Assembly (NCBI RefSeq): GCF_009831655.1
Contig: NZ_WRPA01000001.1
Location: 496,001-560,000, forward strand
Length of the DNA: 64,000 nucleotides
Direction of reading: 5' to 3'
Source of the DNA: Shewanella insulae
Lineage (GTDB): Bacteria; Pseudomonadota; Gammaproteobacteria; Enterobacterales; Shewanellaceae
The notes under the pieces are model-generated. The model searched no databases. It was not told the origin of the DNA and saw only the letters and a list, made by a program, of their open reading frames with translations. This document shows, in pieces, positions 29,501 to 38,640 of the stretch (its first letter is position 1; the number at the start of each line of letters is the position of its first letter). The position numbers and the translations under genes are program-made.

Positions 29501-30188
29501 TATTCGCGCCCTGGTCGGTCGCACCCTCTATCTGCAAGGGGAGACCTGCCATACCCAGGATATCAATCTTCTGCTGAACGATAGCGCCGCCACGGCCTTA
29601 GCGGGGCGAATCGACGGCGTCAGCGCCAAGGGACTGGTCAACTACCGGCCGGGGACGGCAAACGCCCGAGATCTGATCCGCGTCTATCTGCGTCACCTCT
29701 GTCTTAACGCTAGTCTTAATGCTAGCCTTAACGCCAGCGTCAATGCCAACCATAGTGACAATACCAACATGGAAAGCCATGAGGCGACGCCCTGGCAGCG
29801 TCACAGTTATCTGCTTGATATCGGCCATTTCCACGCCTTCGCGCCGATCACGCCCGAACAGGCGCTCAATCAGCTCTCGCAGTGGGCCGAGCATTATCAT
29901 AATGGGCAAAACCAACCCCTGCCCTTCATGCCAAGAACCGCCTTTGCCTACGTCGAGGCCGAGGGAGAACATAGAGATAAGCTGCTGGCCGCCCAGCCAC
30001 AGTGGCTGGATGAACAATCTAATCTGGGCGAAGGCCAGGAGGCCCACTATCAGCGGTTGTTTACTTTCCCCGATGACTTTAGCGAGGCAGGCTTTGGCGC
30101 CATCGCCAGCACACTGCTCTCTCCCATGCTGAGTCTCTATCACAAGGCACCACTGAGCGAGTTGGCCGATTTCGTGGAGGGCCAATAG
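26577..30188 (+). CDS. recC: Exodeoxyribonuclease V gamma subunit RecC
   Basis: Chi-recognition subunit of RecBCD, 1203 residues. It opens with the family's MLYLVQSNRMEALAELLANEL and contains LRLAIAEQ, LFVFGISSMAPQTLEVL, IVVMMPDVAAYAPYI and the C-terminal FKLVCLLGMNDGVYPR and LEALLSAREQLYISYIG. Near the C-terminus four 12-bp repeats (29703-29750) encode LNAS-LNAS-LNAS-VNAN, a Ser/Asn-rich insertion. recB begins one base after its stop. There is no ptrA between recC and recB, unlike in E. coli. Confidence 0.96.
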   Translation: MLYLVQSNRMEALAELLANELQTPLPGQSPLSNEQILVQSPGMSTWLRLAIAEQNQVAAALEFPLPSSFIWQLCHQLLPDVPKENAFTKPAMTWKLMELLPALLSQEVYAPLANYLKDDAILTDSAAPHSLKLFQLCCQIADIFDQYLVYRPDWILAWEQGEDRLPPKERPLAANQQWQSLLWRELIHYNHHTLNQSRYHRANLHQALFDALSDPQCDLSRLPPRLFVFGISSMAPQTLEVLYFLAKRIDVVMLNLSPCQHYWGDIVDPKLRARMALQYGDKQQLTIDWESKLEVGNPLLANNGKMGRELLDLILELPENDTNFNFECYQDPGADTLLHGVQQDILELSTRGETLGPDAGLYLTTKGRRLLNNNDDSLTLRSCHSPLRELETLHDHLLECLSQSDGLAPKDIVVMMPDVAAYAPYIDAVFASKRGVHFIPYAIADRGAAQESPLINSFLHLLGLNKSRFALTDILGILEVPAVMRRFDLDDDDLLLIRRWLEQAGVRWGRDQHSRQAQQLPAFEHNSWAFGIKRLILGYSFSDEAPIYHDSLALPGVEGQSAQALGKLLNFIEAIDEFNQALEEHCALSVRITQLQTLVETFYECVDEELNQKQELLQAITRLSEELTATQYQSELELEVMQNWFTRHLTESRVGQRYLAGSVNFCTLMPMRSIPFKLVCLLGMNDGVYPRVQHPVGFDLVAQEGPRKGDRSRRLDDRYLFLEALLSAREQLYISYIGHSERDNSERIPSMLVSELIEYCQLCYLPESCAHLLNGANADDTSTADITKIEQAILDQLIITMPLQPFDERLYLVDESEGAECEPKRPRQSFSEQWCPSTHTELDKQRNEERDDEQDVKAASAGHFIETPLSLVADEDKGEPLELSALIRFYRNPAQYFFNRTLKLDLNLSIQADENDEPFALDPLSRYQLQSTLIEDAVKSGDERPSSELLERLRLSGQLPLAPFDDLLLKQYQHDIRALVGRTLYLQGETCHTQDINLLLNDSAATALAGRIDGVSAKGLVNYRPGTANARDLIRVYLRHLCLNASLNASLNASVNANHSDNTNMESHEATPWQRHSYLLDIGHFHAFAPITPEQALNQLSQWAEHYHNGQNQPLPFMPRTAFAYVEAEGEHRDKLLAAQPQWLDEQSNLGEGQEAHYQRLFTFPDDFSEAGFGAIASTLLSPMLSLYHKAPLSELADFVEGQ
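29703..29750 (+). repeat. In-frame 12-bp tandem repeat inside recC
   Basis: Four consecutive 12-bp units (CTTAACGCTAGT type) code for LNAS, LNAS, LNAS and VNAN. They are multiples of three, so gain or loss of units would keep the frame. Confidence 0.9.
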
Positions 30189-30189
30189 G

Positions 30190-33100
30190 ATGGCGACACA
30201 GACACTGGATCCCCTAAGCCTGCCACTGTTGGGCACTCGCCTCATCGAGGCCAGCGCAGGTACTGGCAAGACCTACACCATCGCCGGGCTCTATGTGCGC
30301 CTGCTGCTGGGCGATGCCCAGCGTGCACCGTTAAGCTGTGAACAGATCCTGGTGGTGACCTTTACCAACGCCGCCACCCAGGAGCTTAGGGACCGTATCC
30401 GCAAGAAGATCCAGCTGGCCTACCGTGCCTTTCTCGGCATGGAAGTGGACGATCCGCTGATCAACACCCTATATTCAAAGGCCGCGCCCGAGGCGCGCAG
30501 TCAGGCGCTGAAACGCCTTGATCTCGCGCTCAAGTCGCTGGATGAGGCGGCCATTTTTACCATACATGGTTTCTGTCAGCGCATCCTGTCGGACATGGCG
30601 TTCGAGTCATCATTGCTGTTTGAATCCGAATTTACTCTGGATGACAGCGAATATCTGCACCATGCGGTGCGCGATTTCTGGCGTGAGGCCTGCTATCCGC
30701 TGCCCGCTTATCTGGCGCAGATCATCAGCAACAAGTTTAGCGATCCCGATGGCCTGACCAAGCAGTTAAGGCCGCTGCTCGGTGCCAACCAGGCCAGCGT
30801 CTCGCCGACACCCGACGCCTTTAGCCAGGTATCGGAGCGCCTGAGTCAGAGCCTTTCGAGACTCAGGCTTATCTGGCCACGCGAGCGCGATGCCACCCTT
30901 GAACTACTCAAGGCGCTGCCGCTCAACGGCACCCGCTTTGGCAAAAAAGATCAGGGCTATCCCAAGCTAGAGACCCTATTCGCCGCCATGGATAACTGGG
31001 CGGCTCATCCGCTCTCCCTGCCCGACAACAAGGTACTGGGCTCACTGGCCTTAAGTGGCCTCAAGCTCAACAAGGGCGGCGAGATCCCAACATCGGAGCA
31101 GGCGCCGCTACTTGCCCATATCGAGCGCGTCACAGAGACAATAGACACCCTAGTGCCTAGCTTCCTCTATGGCGCCCGCGATGGAATAAAGGCCCGTTTT
31201 GCGGCGCAGAAACAGCTTAAGAATCTGCGCACGCCGGACGATCTGCTGATCGCCTTGGCCGATGCCCTGAGCGAGGAAACAGATCAAGAGCAGGCCCTGG
31301 CCCGTGCCATCGCCAAGCGCTTCCCCATCGCGTTAATCGATGAGTTTCAGGATACTGACCCGCTGCAATATCAGATCTTCAGCAGTATCTATCAAGGCCA
31401 GCAGATCTCAACCGACAGCGACCTCGGCCTCTTGATGATTGGCGACCCCAAACAGGCGATCTACGCCTTTCGCGGCGCCGATATTCACACCTATATTCAT
31501 GCCAGGGGCCAAACAGAAAACCACTACAGCCTGGACACCAACTACCGCTCCAGCCGGGCCATGGTCGAGGCGGTCAATCAGTTATTCTCGAGAAGTGATG
31601 ATCCCTTCATCAGCCAGGCGATCCCCTTTGAGTTAGTCAAGCCCTCACCCATGGCGGCGGACAAACGCCTGATCGAGAAAGTATCCCAGACGAGCGCGCT
31701 GCGGCTTAAGCTACTCAGTGAAGACCCCAGCGCCGGACTCAATAAGGCCAGCGCCCGTAGCCAGTTGGCGGAAGATGCCGCCAACGAGATAGCCAGGCTA
31801 CTCAACGAGGCGCAACGCGGCGAGTGTCTGAAACAAGATAAGCCGCTCAAGGCAAAAGATATCGCCGTGCTTGTTCGTGATCGCAACGAGGCCGCCTATA
31901 TCAAGTCGGCGCTGAGTAGCCGGGGGATAGGCGCCGTCTTTCTCAGCCGCGACAGCGTATTCGATACCCTGGTGGCCAAGGAACTCGCCCTGGTGCTGCT
32001 GGCCATCGCCAATCCCAAGGATGAGCGGGCGCTGCGTAGCGCCATGGCTACCGCCCTGCTTGGCTATGATGCCCAGGCGATCCATGCCTTTAACCTGGAT
32101 GAAGATGTGCGTCAGCAGCAGCTCGAGGCCTTCGACAACCTGCATCAAACCTGGCTCAAGCGCGGGATCATGCCCTGCATGATGGCATTGGCGGCCGATA
32201 CCCGCCTCATAGAACGCCTGTTGGCTAATGATGAGGGACAACGCCGCCTGACCGATTTCAGACACCTGGGCGAACTGCTGCAACAAAAAGCGATGGAGCT
32301 CGACGGCATCAGCGCCCTGCTCAACTGGTATCAACAGACGCTGATCGAAGTGAGCAGCACGGAAGAGGCCCAGCTCAGGCTGGAGAGCGAGCAGAATCTG
32401 GTACAAATCGTCACCATACACAAGAGTAAGGGTCTGGAATATCCCATCTGTTTCCTGCCCTTCGTCAGCCTGGCCAGGGACAATCGCCGCAAGCCGGCAC
32501 CTATGCTCTATCACGAGCAAGATGACCTGGTGTGGGATATCGACCAGAGCGACGAGGGCTGGGCCAAATACAAGGCGGAGAATCTCGCCGAAGATCTACG
32601 TCTGCTTTATGTGGCACTTACCCGCCCCGTGCTGGCCTGCTACTGCTATATCGCCAACCATTCGCGCTTCACCAAGCGTGACGGAATCAACAGCCAGTTA
32701 TGTGAGACCGCCATAGGTTACCTGCTTGGCATAGAAACCAAGGCCTGCGAGTTTGCCGACATTCAGGCCGCCGCCCGGGCGCTGGTGAGCGAGGCGATCT
32801 CGGTCGACTTGGTGGACGGCGACGCGCCCAAGCTAGACTTTGATCCTATCGACACTGCAGTTGCCGTCAGGCTGGCGCCGAGGCCACTTAGCCGCAGGCC
32901 CGAGATCCCTTGGCGGGTGGGCAGCTACTCAGGCCTGGTGAAACACTCGGCTCACGAGCAGGTCAGCCCAGGCATGGGCGATGAGGCCTTTCCCGAACTT
33001 GAACAGTTAGTCACACAAAGCGAGCAGCTGTCACGATTTAGCTTCGAGCGCGGCGCCAACGCGGGGAGTTTCCTCCACTGGGTGCTGGAGCAGATAGACT

Positions 33101-33837
33101 TTACCCAGGCCGATACCAGCCTACACAATGAACTGCCCAAGGCGATGGAGCGCTTCGGTATCGATAGCGAGTGGCAAGCGATGCTGCATGCCTGGTATCT
33201 GGATCTGCTGCATACCCCCCTCGATGGTGAGGCGCTGCGTCTGGCGAGCCTCAGCCAGGCGCAAAAGCTGGTGGAGATGGAGTTTTATATGCCCATAGGC
33301 CAGTTAGGCGCCACAGAGCTTAATCAGCTGCTCAGTGATTATGGTTATAGCGCCGCACTGAACTTCGAGACCCTACAGGGGATGCTCAAGGGCTTTATCG
33401 ACTTAACCTTCGAATACCAGGGCAAGTTCTATATCGCCGACTATAAATCCAACCATCTGGGGGATCACCTGAGTCACTATGAAAAGACCGCCATGCAGCG
33501 GGCCATCGCCGGTCACCACTATGACCTGCAATACATCATCTATAGCCTGGCGCTGCATCGCTACCTCAAGCTGCGTCTGCCCGGCTACCAGTATGAGCAA
33601 CATGTGGGGGGCTGTTACTACCTCTTCCTTAGGGGCATGTCGGCCCAGTCGCCAGATACCGGCGTCTTTTACGACAAGCCACCCTTTGCGCTGATCCAGG
33701 CCCTGGATACCCTGCTCAGCGTGGCTGACGCCAGTGAGTCTCAAGCTAAGTCACTAGCAAAGGCTCAACCCAGCTCGCAAACAGACAGTCAAACTAACTC
33801 GCACTCAGGCCCAGCACAAGGAGAGCTAGACCTATGA
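30190..33837 (+). CDS. recB: Exodeoxyribonuclease V beta subunit RecB
   Basis: 3'-5' helicase and nuclease subunit of RecBCD, 1215 residues. Walker A is ASAGTGKT (21-28), and UvrD-type motifs are FPIALIDEFQDTDPLQYQIF, IGDPKQAIYAFRGAD and VQIVTIHKSKGLEYPICFLP. The C-terminal nuclease has D1071 (GFIDLTFEY), D1084 and K1086 (IADYKSNHLG), matching E. coli D1067/D1080/K1082. A Ser/Gln-rich tail of about 35 residues follows the nuclease. It overlaps recD by four bases (ATGA). Confidence 0.97.
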   Translation: MATQTLDPLSLPLLGTRLIEASAGTGKTYTIAGLYVRLLLGDAQRAPLSCEQILVVTFTNAATQELRDRIRKKIQLAYRAFLGMEVDDPLINTLYSKAAPEARSQALKRLDLALKSLDEAAIFTIHGFCQRILSDMAFESSLLFESEFTLDDSEYLHHAVRDFWREACYPLPAYLAQIISNKFSDPDGLTKQLRPLLGANQASVSPTPDAFSQVSERLSQSLSRLRLIWPRERDATLELLKALPLNGTRFGKKDQGYPKLETLFAAMDNWAAHPLSLPDNKVLGSLALSGLKLNKGGEIPTSEQAPLLAHIERVTETIDTLVPSFLYGARDGIKARFAAQKQLKNLRTPDDLLIALADALSEETDQEQALARAIAKRFPIALIDEFQDTDPLQYQIFSSIYQGQQISTDSDLGLLMIGDPKQAIYAFRGADIHTYIHARGQTENHYSLDTNYRSSRAMVEAVNQLFSRSDDPFISQAIPFELVKPSPMAADKRLIEKVSQTSALRLKLLSEDPSAGLNKASARSQLAEDAANEIARLLNEAQRGECLKQDKPLKAKDIAVLVRDRNEAAYIKSALSSRGIGAVFLSRDSVFDTLVAKELALVLLAIANPKDERALRSAMATALLGYDAQAIHAFNLDEDVRQQQLEAFDNLHQTWLKRGIMPCMMALAADTRLIERLLANDEGQRRLTDFRHLGELLQQKAMELDGISALLNWYQQTLIEVSSTEEAQLRLESEQNLVQIVTIHKSKGLEYPICFLPFVSLARDNRRKPAPMLYHEQDDLVWDIDQSDEGWAKYKAENLAEDLRLLYVALTRPVLACYCYIANHSRFTKRDGINSQLCETAIGYLLGIETKACEFADIQAAARALVSEAISVDLVDGDAPKLDFDPIDTAVAVRLAPRPLSRRPEIPWRVGSYSGLVKHSAHEQVSPGMGDEAFPELEQLVTQSEQLSRFSFERGANAGSFLHWVLEQIDFTQADTSLHNELPKAMERFGIDSEWQAMLHAWYLDLLHTPLDGEALRLASLSQAQKLVEMEFYMPIGQLGATELNQLLSDYGYSAALNFETLQGMLKGFIDLTFEYQGKFYIADYKSNHLGDHLSHYEKTAMQRAIAGHHYDLQYIIYSLALHRYLKLRLPGYQYEQHVGGCYYLFLRGMSAQSPDTGVFYDKPPFALIQALDTLLSVADASESQAKSLAKAQPSSQTDSQTNSHSGPAQGELDL

Positions 33838-35852
33838 TCCAGCTAGCACAGCCACTTAGCCAGCTCCTTAAACTCTGGCAGCAGGAGGGGCTGCTAACCC
33901 CACTGGATCGCCACTTTGCCCTGCAGATGCGCTCCCTACACAGCGATGGCGACGATCTCTTTACCCTGATCTGCGCCCTGCTCAGCCGTCAGCTATCTCA
34001 GCAACACACCTGTCTGCCCCTGACTCAGATAGACAGTGACAACCCGCTGCATGAACAGCACCCTCAGTGTCAGCTTGAGCTGTCCCCACAGGCGCTGGCC
34101 GAGCAGCTGACTCAATATCAAGCCGTTAGCCCGGCCGATGGTGAGCTAAACACCCCCTTGATCCTCGATGGCGACAGACTCTACCTACAACGTTACTACC
34201 AGTTTGAAACTCAGGTAGCCGAGCGTCTCACGCGCCTCAATCAGCCTCTCACAGTTGCGGCGCCAGACAAGGTGGCCAGCATACTGAATATATTGTTTGC
34301 CGGTCAGGCCGAGAAGCCCGATTGGCAGAAGATAGCCACCGCCACCGCCTTTAGCCAGAAGCTGGCGGTGATCACAGGCGGACCAGGCACGGGCAAGACC
34401 ACCACAGTGACCAAGCTGTTGCTGCTACTCTGTTTAGAGCAGCAACTCACCATCAAGCTGGTGGCGCCAACGGGTAAGGCCGCCGCTCGCCTGAGCGAGT
34501 CGATCAAGGCATCCAAGGCGAGACTAGCCCAGGAGCTGGCCTCTTATGGCGATGAGTTGGATCTAGAGCAGCTTAAGCAGGTGCCAGAAGAGGCGGCTAC
34601 CCTGCACCGTCTGCTGGGGGTGATCCCAGGCTCCCACAGATTCAGGCACCATAAGGACAACCCCCTCAGGTTGGATCTCTTGATCCTCGACGAGGCCTCC
34701 ATGGTGGACCTGCCCATGATGCACAAGTTGTTAGAGGCGCTGCCGGAACACGCCAGGCTTATTCTACTTGGCGATCAGGACCAGCTCGCCTCGGTCGAGG
34801 CCGGCGCCGTACTGGCGGATATCTGCGCCGGGCTCAAGCAAACACAAGCCCAGAACCTTGATAGTCAACAGGCCAGTGGCTGGCGTATGCGCTACTCACA
34901 AGCTAAGGCCGCACTGCTCAGTCAACTGACCAATGAAGATCTCGGCGCCTATATCGATGCACGCCCAGCACTTGGGGATAGCCTGGCCATGCTGATGCAC
35001 AGCCACAGGTTTAAGGGTGACGCCGGCATCGGTCAGCTGGCTGGCGCCGTCAACCGCCGTGATCTGGCGGGCATATTAAGTGTCTGGCAGAGAGGTTATG
35101 GCGAGCTTAGCTGGCTGGAGCATCAAGTCACAACCCAGGGCAACCCAGGGCTCACGGCCTTAATGGCTCAGAGCGTCGACAAATATCGTCCCTATTTGAA
35201 CTTGGTCAATCACCTAGCCAACAAAGAACAGGCTGGTGAGCTAGATGAAGAGCTGGCTGCAGAAGTAGATCAACAGCTGGATCTGGACGAAATGGCCAAC
35301 CAGATCATCGCTTGCTTCAACGACTACCGCATCCTGTGCGCTATGCGCGCCGGCGAGTATGGCGTCGAGGGAATTAACGCGGCGGTCACCCAGGCACTGA
35401 AGGATGCCCATCTCATTCAGCCCTCCAGCGAGTTTTACGCCGGACGCCCCATCATCATTCAGAGCAACGACTATAACCTTGGGCTGTTTAACGGTGATAT
35501 CGGGGTGATCCTCCCGGGTCACGGTCCCACCCGCCGCCTGATGGCCTATTTCGTTCAGGCCGACGGCAGCCTGCTCAAGGTGCTGCCCGCACGCCTGCCC
35601 AGCCACGAAACCTGTTACGCCATGACGGTACATAAGAGTCAGGGCAGTGAGTTTCAGCAGGTCGCCTTCGTCCTGCCACCAAGGCCCAGCGTGGCCCAGC
35701 GCCAATTGCTTACCAAGGAGCTGGTTTACACCGCCATCACCCGCGCCAAGGGACACTTTAGCTGCCTTGGCAGTCAGGCGGTGTTTGAAGCGGCCTGCAG
35801 TCAGGCAACCCTCAGAGCCTCGGGTCTGGCACAGAGGTTGTGGCCAGCGTGA
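33834..35852 (+). CDS. recD: Exodeoxyribonuclease V alpha subunit RecD
   Basis: 5'-3' helicase subunit of RecBCD, 672 residues. Motif I is TGGPGTGKTTTVTKLL (about 181-190), followed by LVAPTGKAAARL, LLILDEASMVDLPMM, LILLGDQDQLASVEAGAVL and the C-terminal YAMTVHKSQGSEF and ELVYTAITRAKGHF. It starts inside the end of recB and its stop codon overlaps the start of the SIR2-like gene, so recB, recD and that gene are translationally coupled. Confidence 0.97.
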   Translation: MIQLAQPLSQLLKLWQQEGLLTPLDRHFALQMRSLHSDGDDLFTLICALLSRQLSQQHTCLPLTQIDSDNPLHEQHPQCQLELSPQALAEQLTQYQAVSPADGELNTPLILDGDRLYLQRYYQFETQVAERLTRLNQPLTVAAPDKVASILNILFAGQAEKPDWQKIATATAFSQKLAVITGGPGTGKTTTVTKLLLLLCLEQQLTIKLVAPTGKAAARLSESIKASKARLAQELASYGDELDLEQLKQVPEEAATLHRLLGVIPGSHRFRHHKDNPLRLDLLILDEASMVDLPMMHKLLEALPEHARLILLGDQDQLASVEAGAVLADICAGLKQTQAQNLDSQQASGWRMRYSQAKAALLSQLTNEDLGAYIDARPALGDSLAMLMHSHRFKGDAGIGQLAGAVNRRDLAGILSVWQRGYGELSWLEHQVTTQGNPGLTALMAQSVDKYRPYLNLVNHLANKEQAGELDEELAAEVDQQLDLDEMANQIIACFNDYRILCAMRAGEYGVEGINAAVTQALKDAHLIQPSSEFYAGRPIIIQSNDYNLGLFNGDIGVILPGHGPTRRLMAYFVQADGSLLKVLPARLPSHETCYAMTVHKSQGSEFQQVAFVLPPRPSVAQRQLLTKELVYTAITRAKGHFSCLGSQAVFEAACSQATLRASGLAQRLWPA

Positions 35853-36787
35853 GTCAAACCCTATCCCAGCTGCTCAACAAGAGCCCAAGCGCCCACCCGA
35901 GGGCATTAGTGGTTGGCAACGGCATCAATCGCTATCGCCCTAAGGATCAGCGCCCCAAAAACCTGCATGCCGAGCAGGCCAATGGCATTAACGCCTGGGA
36001 TGAGATGCTGGTTCACCTTTGGCGTGCCCATCGGGGTGATGAGGTAGCCAGCATCCCTGTAGGCATTGCCCTCACAGAGTTTTATGACGCACTGGACCTC
36101 ATCAGTAATAAGCCCAACAAGCAGCTGCAGAAAGAATTTTGTAACCTGATGGCCAGCTGGCAACCCCAATGTCAGCACCAACGACTGATAGCCTGGGCCG
36201 AGTTGAACAACACGCCTGTGCTTACCACCAACTTCGAACAGACCCTCGCGAAAAGTCACCAACTTAGGCTACATCACCTGCAGGCCAAACACTTTACCGA
36301 CTTCTATCCCTGGTCCAGTTACTTTGCGAAGGCGCCCATCGTCTCACCCACAGAGGAGTTTGCCATCTGGCATATCAACGGCATGCAGAGATATGCCCGC
36401 AGCGTGCGTTTGGGGCTTAGCCATTACATGGGGGCAGTAGACAGGGCCAGGGATATTCTGCATCAGGGCCACCTAGGCGGCGGCTTTAAAAAGGCGTTAA
36501 AGGAACATTGGCGCGGCAACAGCACCTGGCTCAACATCTTACTGCACAACGAACTGGTATTTATCGGACTTGGCCTGGAAAGCAACGAGATATTTCTGCG
36601 TTGGCTGCTTATCGAGCGCGCCAAGCTCTATAAGGCCTTTCCCGAGCGCAGGCGCGAGGCCTATTATGTCTACGCCGGTGAGCCTATCTCTCAGGGGCAT
36701 AAGTTGTTTCTCGAGGCGGTAGGTGTGACTGTGCTCCACCAGTCCGATTACGAGGCGATCTATGAGGCGCCCTGGGCCGAGCATTAG
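35849..36787 (+). CDS. SIR2-like domain protein coupled to recBCD
   Basis: A 312-residue protein with the motif order of the prokaryotic SIR2-like (SIR2_2) family: VVGNGINRY (21-29), VLTTNFEQTL with N128, IWHINGM (173-179), VRLGLSHYMG, and FIGLGLESNEIFLRWLL (239-255). At the usual HG motif the sequence is H-I-N-G, so the catalytic His may be replaced by Asn or supplied by His175. The start is a GTG forming a GTGA overlap with the recD stop, with AGAGG 11 bp upstream; an alternative GTG at 35840 lacks a spaced site. Known bacterial SIR2 proteins include NADases in phage defence. That this one acts with RecBCD is inference. Confidence 0.8.
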   Translation: MSQTLSQLLNKSPSAHPRALVVGNGINRYRPKDQRPKNLHAEQANGINAWDEMLVHLWRAHRGDEVASIPVGIALTEFYDALDLISNKPNKQLQKEFCNLMASWQPQCQHQRLIAWAELNNTPVLTTNFEQTLAKSHQLRLHHLQAKHFTDFYPWSSYFAKAPIVSPTEEFAIWHINGMQRYARSVRLGLSHYMGAVDRARDILHQGHLGGGFKKALKEHWRGNSTWLNILLHNELVFIGLGLESNEIFLRWLLIERAKLYKAFPERRREAYYVYAGEPISQGHKLFLEAVGVTVLHQSDYEAIYEAPWAEH

Positions 36788-36928
36788 GCGGCGACAGGTC
36801 ATGATTTCGGCCACAAAATGCCCGGTCAGACATTAAGCTTTCTTTAAGCTGCAACCAAGGCTTGCATAAAAAAATCAGCACGTCATAGTGAGCATGGAAA
36901 ACGATACTGAGTCGAAAACGGAGACCCG

Positions 36929-37933
36929 ATGAATCCGATCAATCTTTTACTTTTATGTGGTGGTGGCGGTGATGAACACGCCATCTCCCTACTGTCGGCC
37001 AACTACTTCGAGACCTCGCTGGCAAAACTTCCCCACCTGAATGTGCTGCGGGTCGAACTCGATGCCGAGGGGCAATATCAGACCAAGTCAGGTGAGCGCT
37101 GTGAGCTGACCAACCGCCGAGAGATCCGTTTCGAAGATGAGAGCCAGGCGCCCTGGCCGGTGGATTATGTGATCCCCTGTATTCACGGCTACCCTGGCGA
37201 GACAGGCGACATTCAGTCCTATTTCGAACTCATAAACCTGCCCTATTTCGGCTGCGACGACGAAGGTTCGCGCAACTGTTTCAACAAGATCACCGCCAAG
37301 ATGTGGTTTAGCGCCCTGGGGATCCCCAACACGCCATACCTATTCCTAAATCAACTGGACGAGCAGGCGATTGCCCAGACCACAGAGGCGCTGGCCAAGT
37401 GGGGCTCAGTTTTCGTTAAGGCCGCCTCCCAAGGCTCCTCGGTGGGCTGCTATCGGGTCGATGATTCAGAGCAGATCCCCGCCATTTTGGCCGATGCCTT
37501 TCAATATTCGCCCTATGTGGTGGTGGAGAAAACCATTCAGGCGCGGGAACTGGAAGTCGCCGTCTATCAATATCGCGGCGAAACGGTCGCCACCCTGCCG
37601 GGCGAGGTGATCTGCGCAGGCGATACCTTCTACACCTATGACGAGAAGTATGCCGCCGACAGCAAGGCCACCACTCGAGTCGTGGCCGAGGTCAGCGATG
37701 AGATAGCCCAGCAGATCCGCAACTATGCGGTGAAGGTATTCGATGGAATGAAACTCAGACACCTGTCGCGTATCGATTTCTTTCTCACGCCAGAAGGCGA
37801 GATCTTACTCAACGAGATCAATACCTTCCCGGGCCTTACGCCAATTTCTATGTTCCCTAAGATGTTAGCCAATAATGGCGATGACTTCAGCGAATACCTA
37901 AACGAAGCCATTCTGACAGGGCTTAATCGCTAA
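36929..37933 (+). CDS. ddl: D-alanine--D-alanine ligase
   Basis: ATP-grasp enzyme making the D-Ala-D-Ala peptidoglycan precursor in the cytoplasm; 334 residues. It has an N-terminal substrate domain ([33 protein letters not shown]) and an ATP-grasp core ([34 protein letters not shown]). The C-terminal metal and substrate motif is [24 protein letters not shown] precedes the ATG. It is a single-gene unit with its own terminator, not part of a dcw cluster. Confidence 0.94.
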   Translation: MNPINLLLLCGGGGDEHAISLLSANYFETSLAKLPHLNVLRVELDAEGQYQTKSGERCELTNRREIRFEDESQAPWPVDYVIPCIHGYPGETGDIQSYFELINLPYFGCDDEGSRNCFNKITAKMWFSALGIPNTPYLFLNQLDEQAIAQTTEALAKWGSVFVKAASQGSSVGCYRVDDSEQIPAILADAFQYSPYVVVEKTIQARELEVAVYQYRGETVATLPGEVICAGDTFYTYDEKYAADSKATTRVVAEVSDEIAQQIRNYAVKVFDGMKLRHLSRIDFFLTPEGEILLNEINTFPGLTPISMFPKMLANNGDDFSEYLNEAILTGLNR

Positions 37934-37950
37934 ACTTAGATTTAGCCATC

Positions 37951-37978
37951 AAAAAAGGGAGCCTAGGCTCCCTTTTTT
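37951..37978. terminator. Bidirectional Rho-independent terminator
   Basis: The perfect palindrome GGGAGCCTAGGCTCCC is flanked by six A and six T. It lies between the convergent ddl and ibpA genes. Confidence 0.93.
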
Positions 37979-38023
37979 ATTCGGTGCAGCGCGTTAACGC
38001 GCTGCTTTTAGACACAGATTCAA

Positions 38024-38461
38024 TTAGGCGTCTAACAGCTTTGAGCTTGAGATCTCAATCTTGCGGGGCTTTAGGGCCTCGGGGATCTCACGCTGCAGAT
38101 CGATATTGAGCAGGCCGTTTTCGAGGTCGGCTCCAATCACGGTCACATAATCGGCCAGCTGGAAGGTGCGCTCGAAACCGCGCTCAGCAATACCCTGATA
38201 CAGGTATTTGCGTTCGCTGTCCTGCTCCGCCTTGGTGCCTTTCACCACTAACTTATCGCCTTCACTGGTGATATCTAACTCTTCCATCGCAAAGCCGGCC
38301 ACCGCCATGGTGATACGATAGCGATTCTCGCTCAGCAGCTCGATGTTGTATGGGGGATAACCCGAGTTACCCTTGTTCGATGCAGCATGCTCGGCAAGCT
38401 GGGCTAAACGATCGAATCCAATGGCACTACGGTATAGAGGGGTCAAATCATAATTACGCAT
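38024..38461 (-). CDS. ibpA: Small heat-shock protein (Hsp20/IbpA type)
   Basis: ATP-independent holdase that binds aggregating proteins. The 145-residue protein has the alpha-crystallin domain ([20 protein letters not shown]…[20 protein letters not shown]) and the IbpA-type N-terminus [19 protein letters not shown]. The C-terminal region lacks a clear IxI motif, unless it is KIEIS. The upstream region has a sigma-32-type promoter and a hairpin that covers the ribosome-binding site. Confidence 0.95.
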   Translation of the reverse strand: MRNYDLTPLYRSAIGFDRLAQLAEHAASNKGNSGYPPYNIELLSENRYRITMAVAGFAMEELDITSEGDKLVVKGTKAEQDSERKYLYQGIAERGFERTFQLADYVTVIGADLENGLLNIDLQREIPEALKPRKIEISSSKLLDA

Positions 38462-38464
38462 AGG

Positions 38465-38488
38465 TATATCCTTGTATTAAGCAATATA
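38465..38488 (-). promoter_or_regulatory. ROSE-like RNA thermometer hairpin upstream of ibpA
   Basis: In the transcript, UAUAUUGCUU, a 5-nt loop and AAGGAUAUA fold so that the Shine-Dalgarno AAGGA pairs with UUGCUU. One G opposite G and one bulged U interrupt the stem, which is the hallmark of ROSE thermometers in Hsp20 mRNAs. The hairpin ends three bases before the ATG. A further weak stem (GGTC/GGTT arms, about 38491-38505) lies just upstream. Confidence 0.7.
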
Positions 38489-38640
38489 GTGGTTAGTGGC
38501 CGACCAAAGTTCACACGATATGTTTCGAATGAGTTGCGCCGCGCCTTGTCGTGATATCACCGAGCAGCCCAAAGGCACTGCCATAACAAGATCAACATCT
38601 TGGGTAACATCAGGGGCCTCGATGAGCGCCCCATACTCAC

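Noticed and set aside
29598..30269. 223-codon minus-strand frame across the recC/recB junction
   Set aside because: It is antisense to two essential-type genes that are clearly coding. The long frame is a by-product of codon bias.
31798..32520. 240-codon minus-strand frame inside recB
   Set aside because: It is a reverse-frame shadow of the GC-rich recB gene, with no independent signals.
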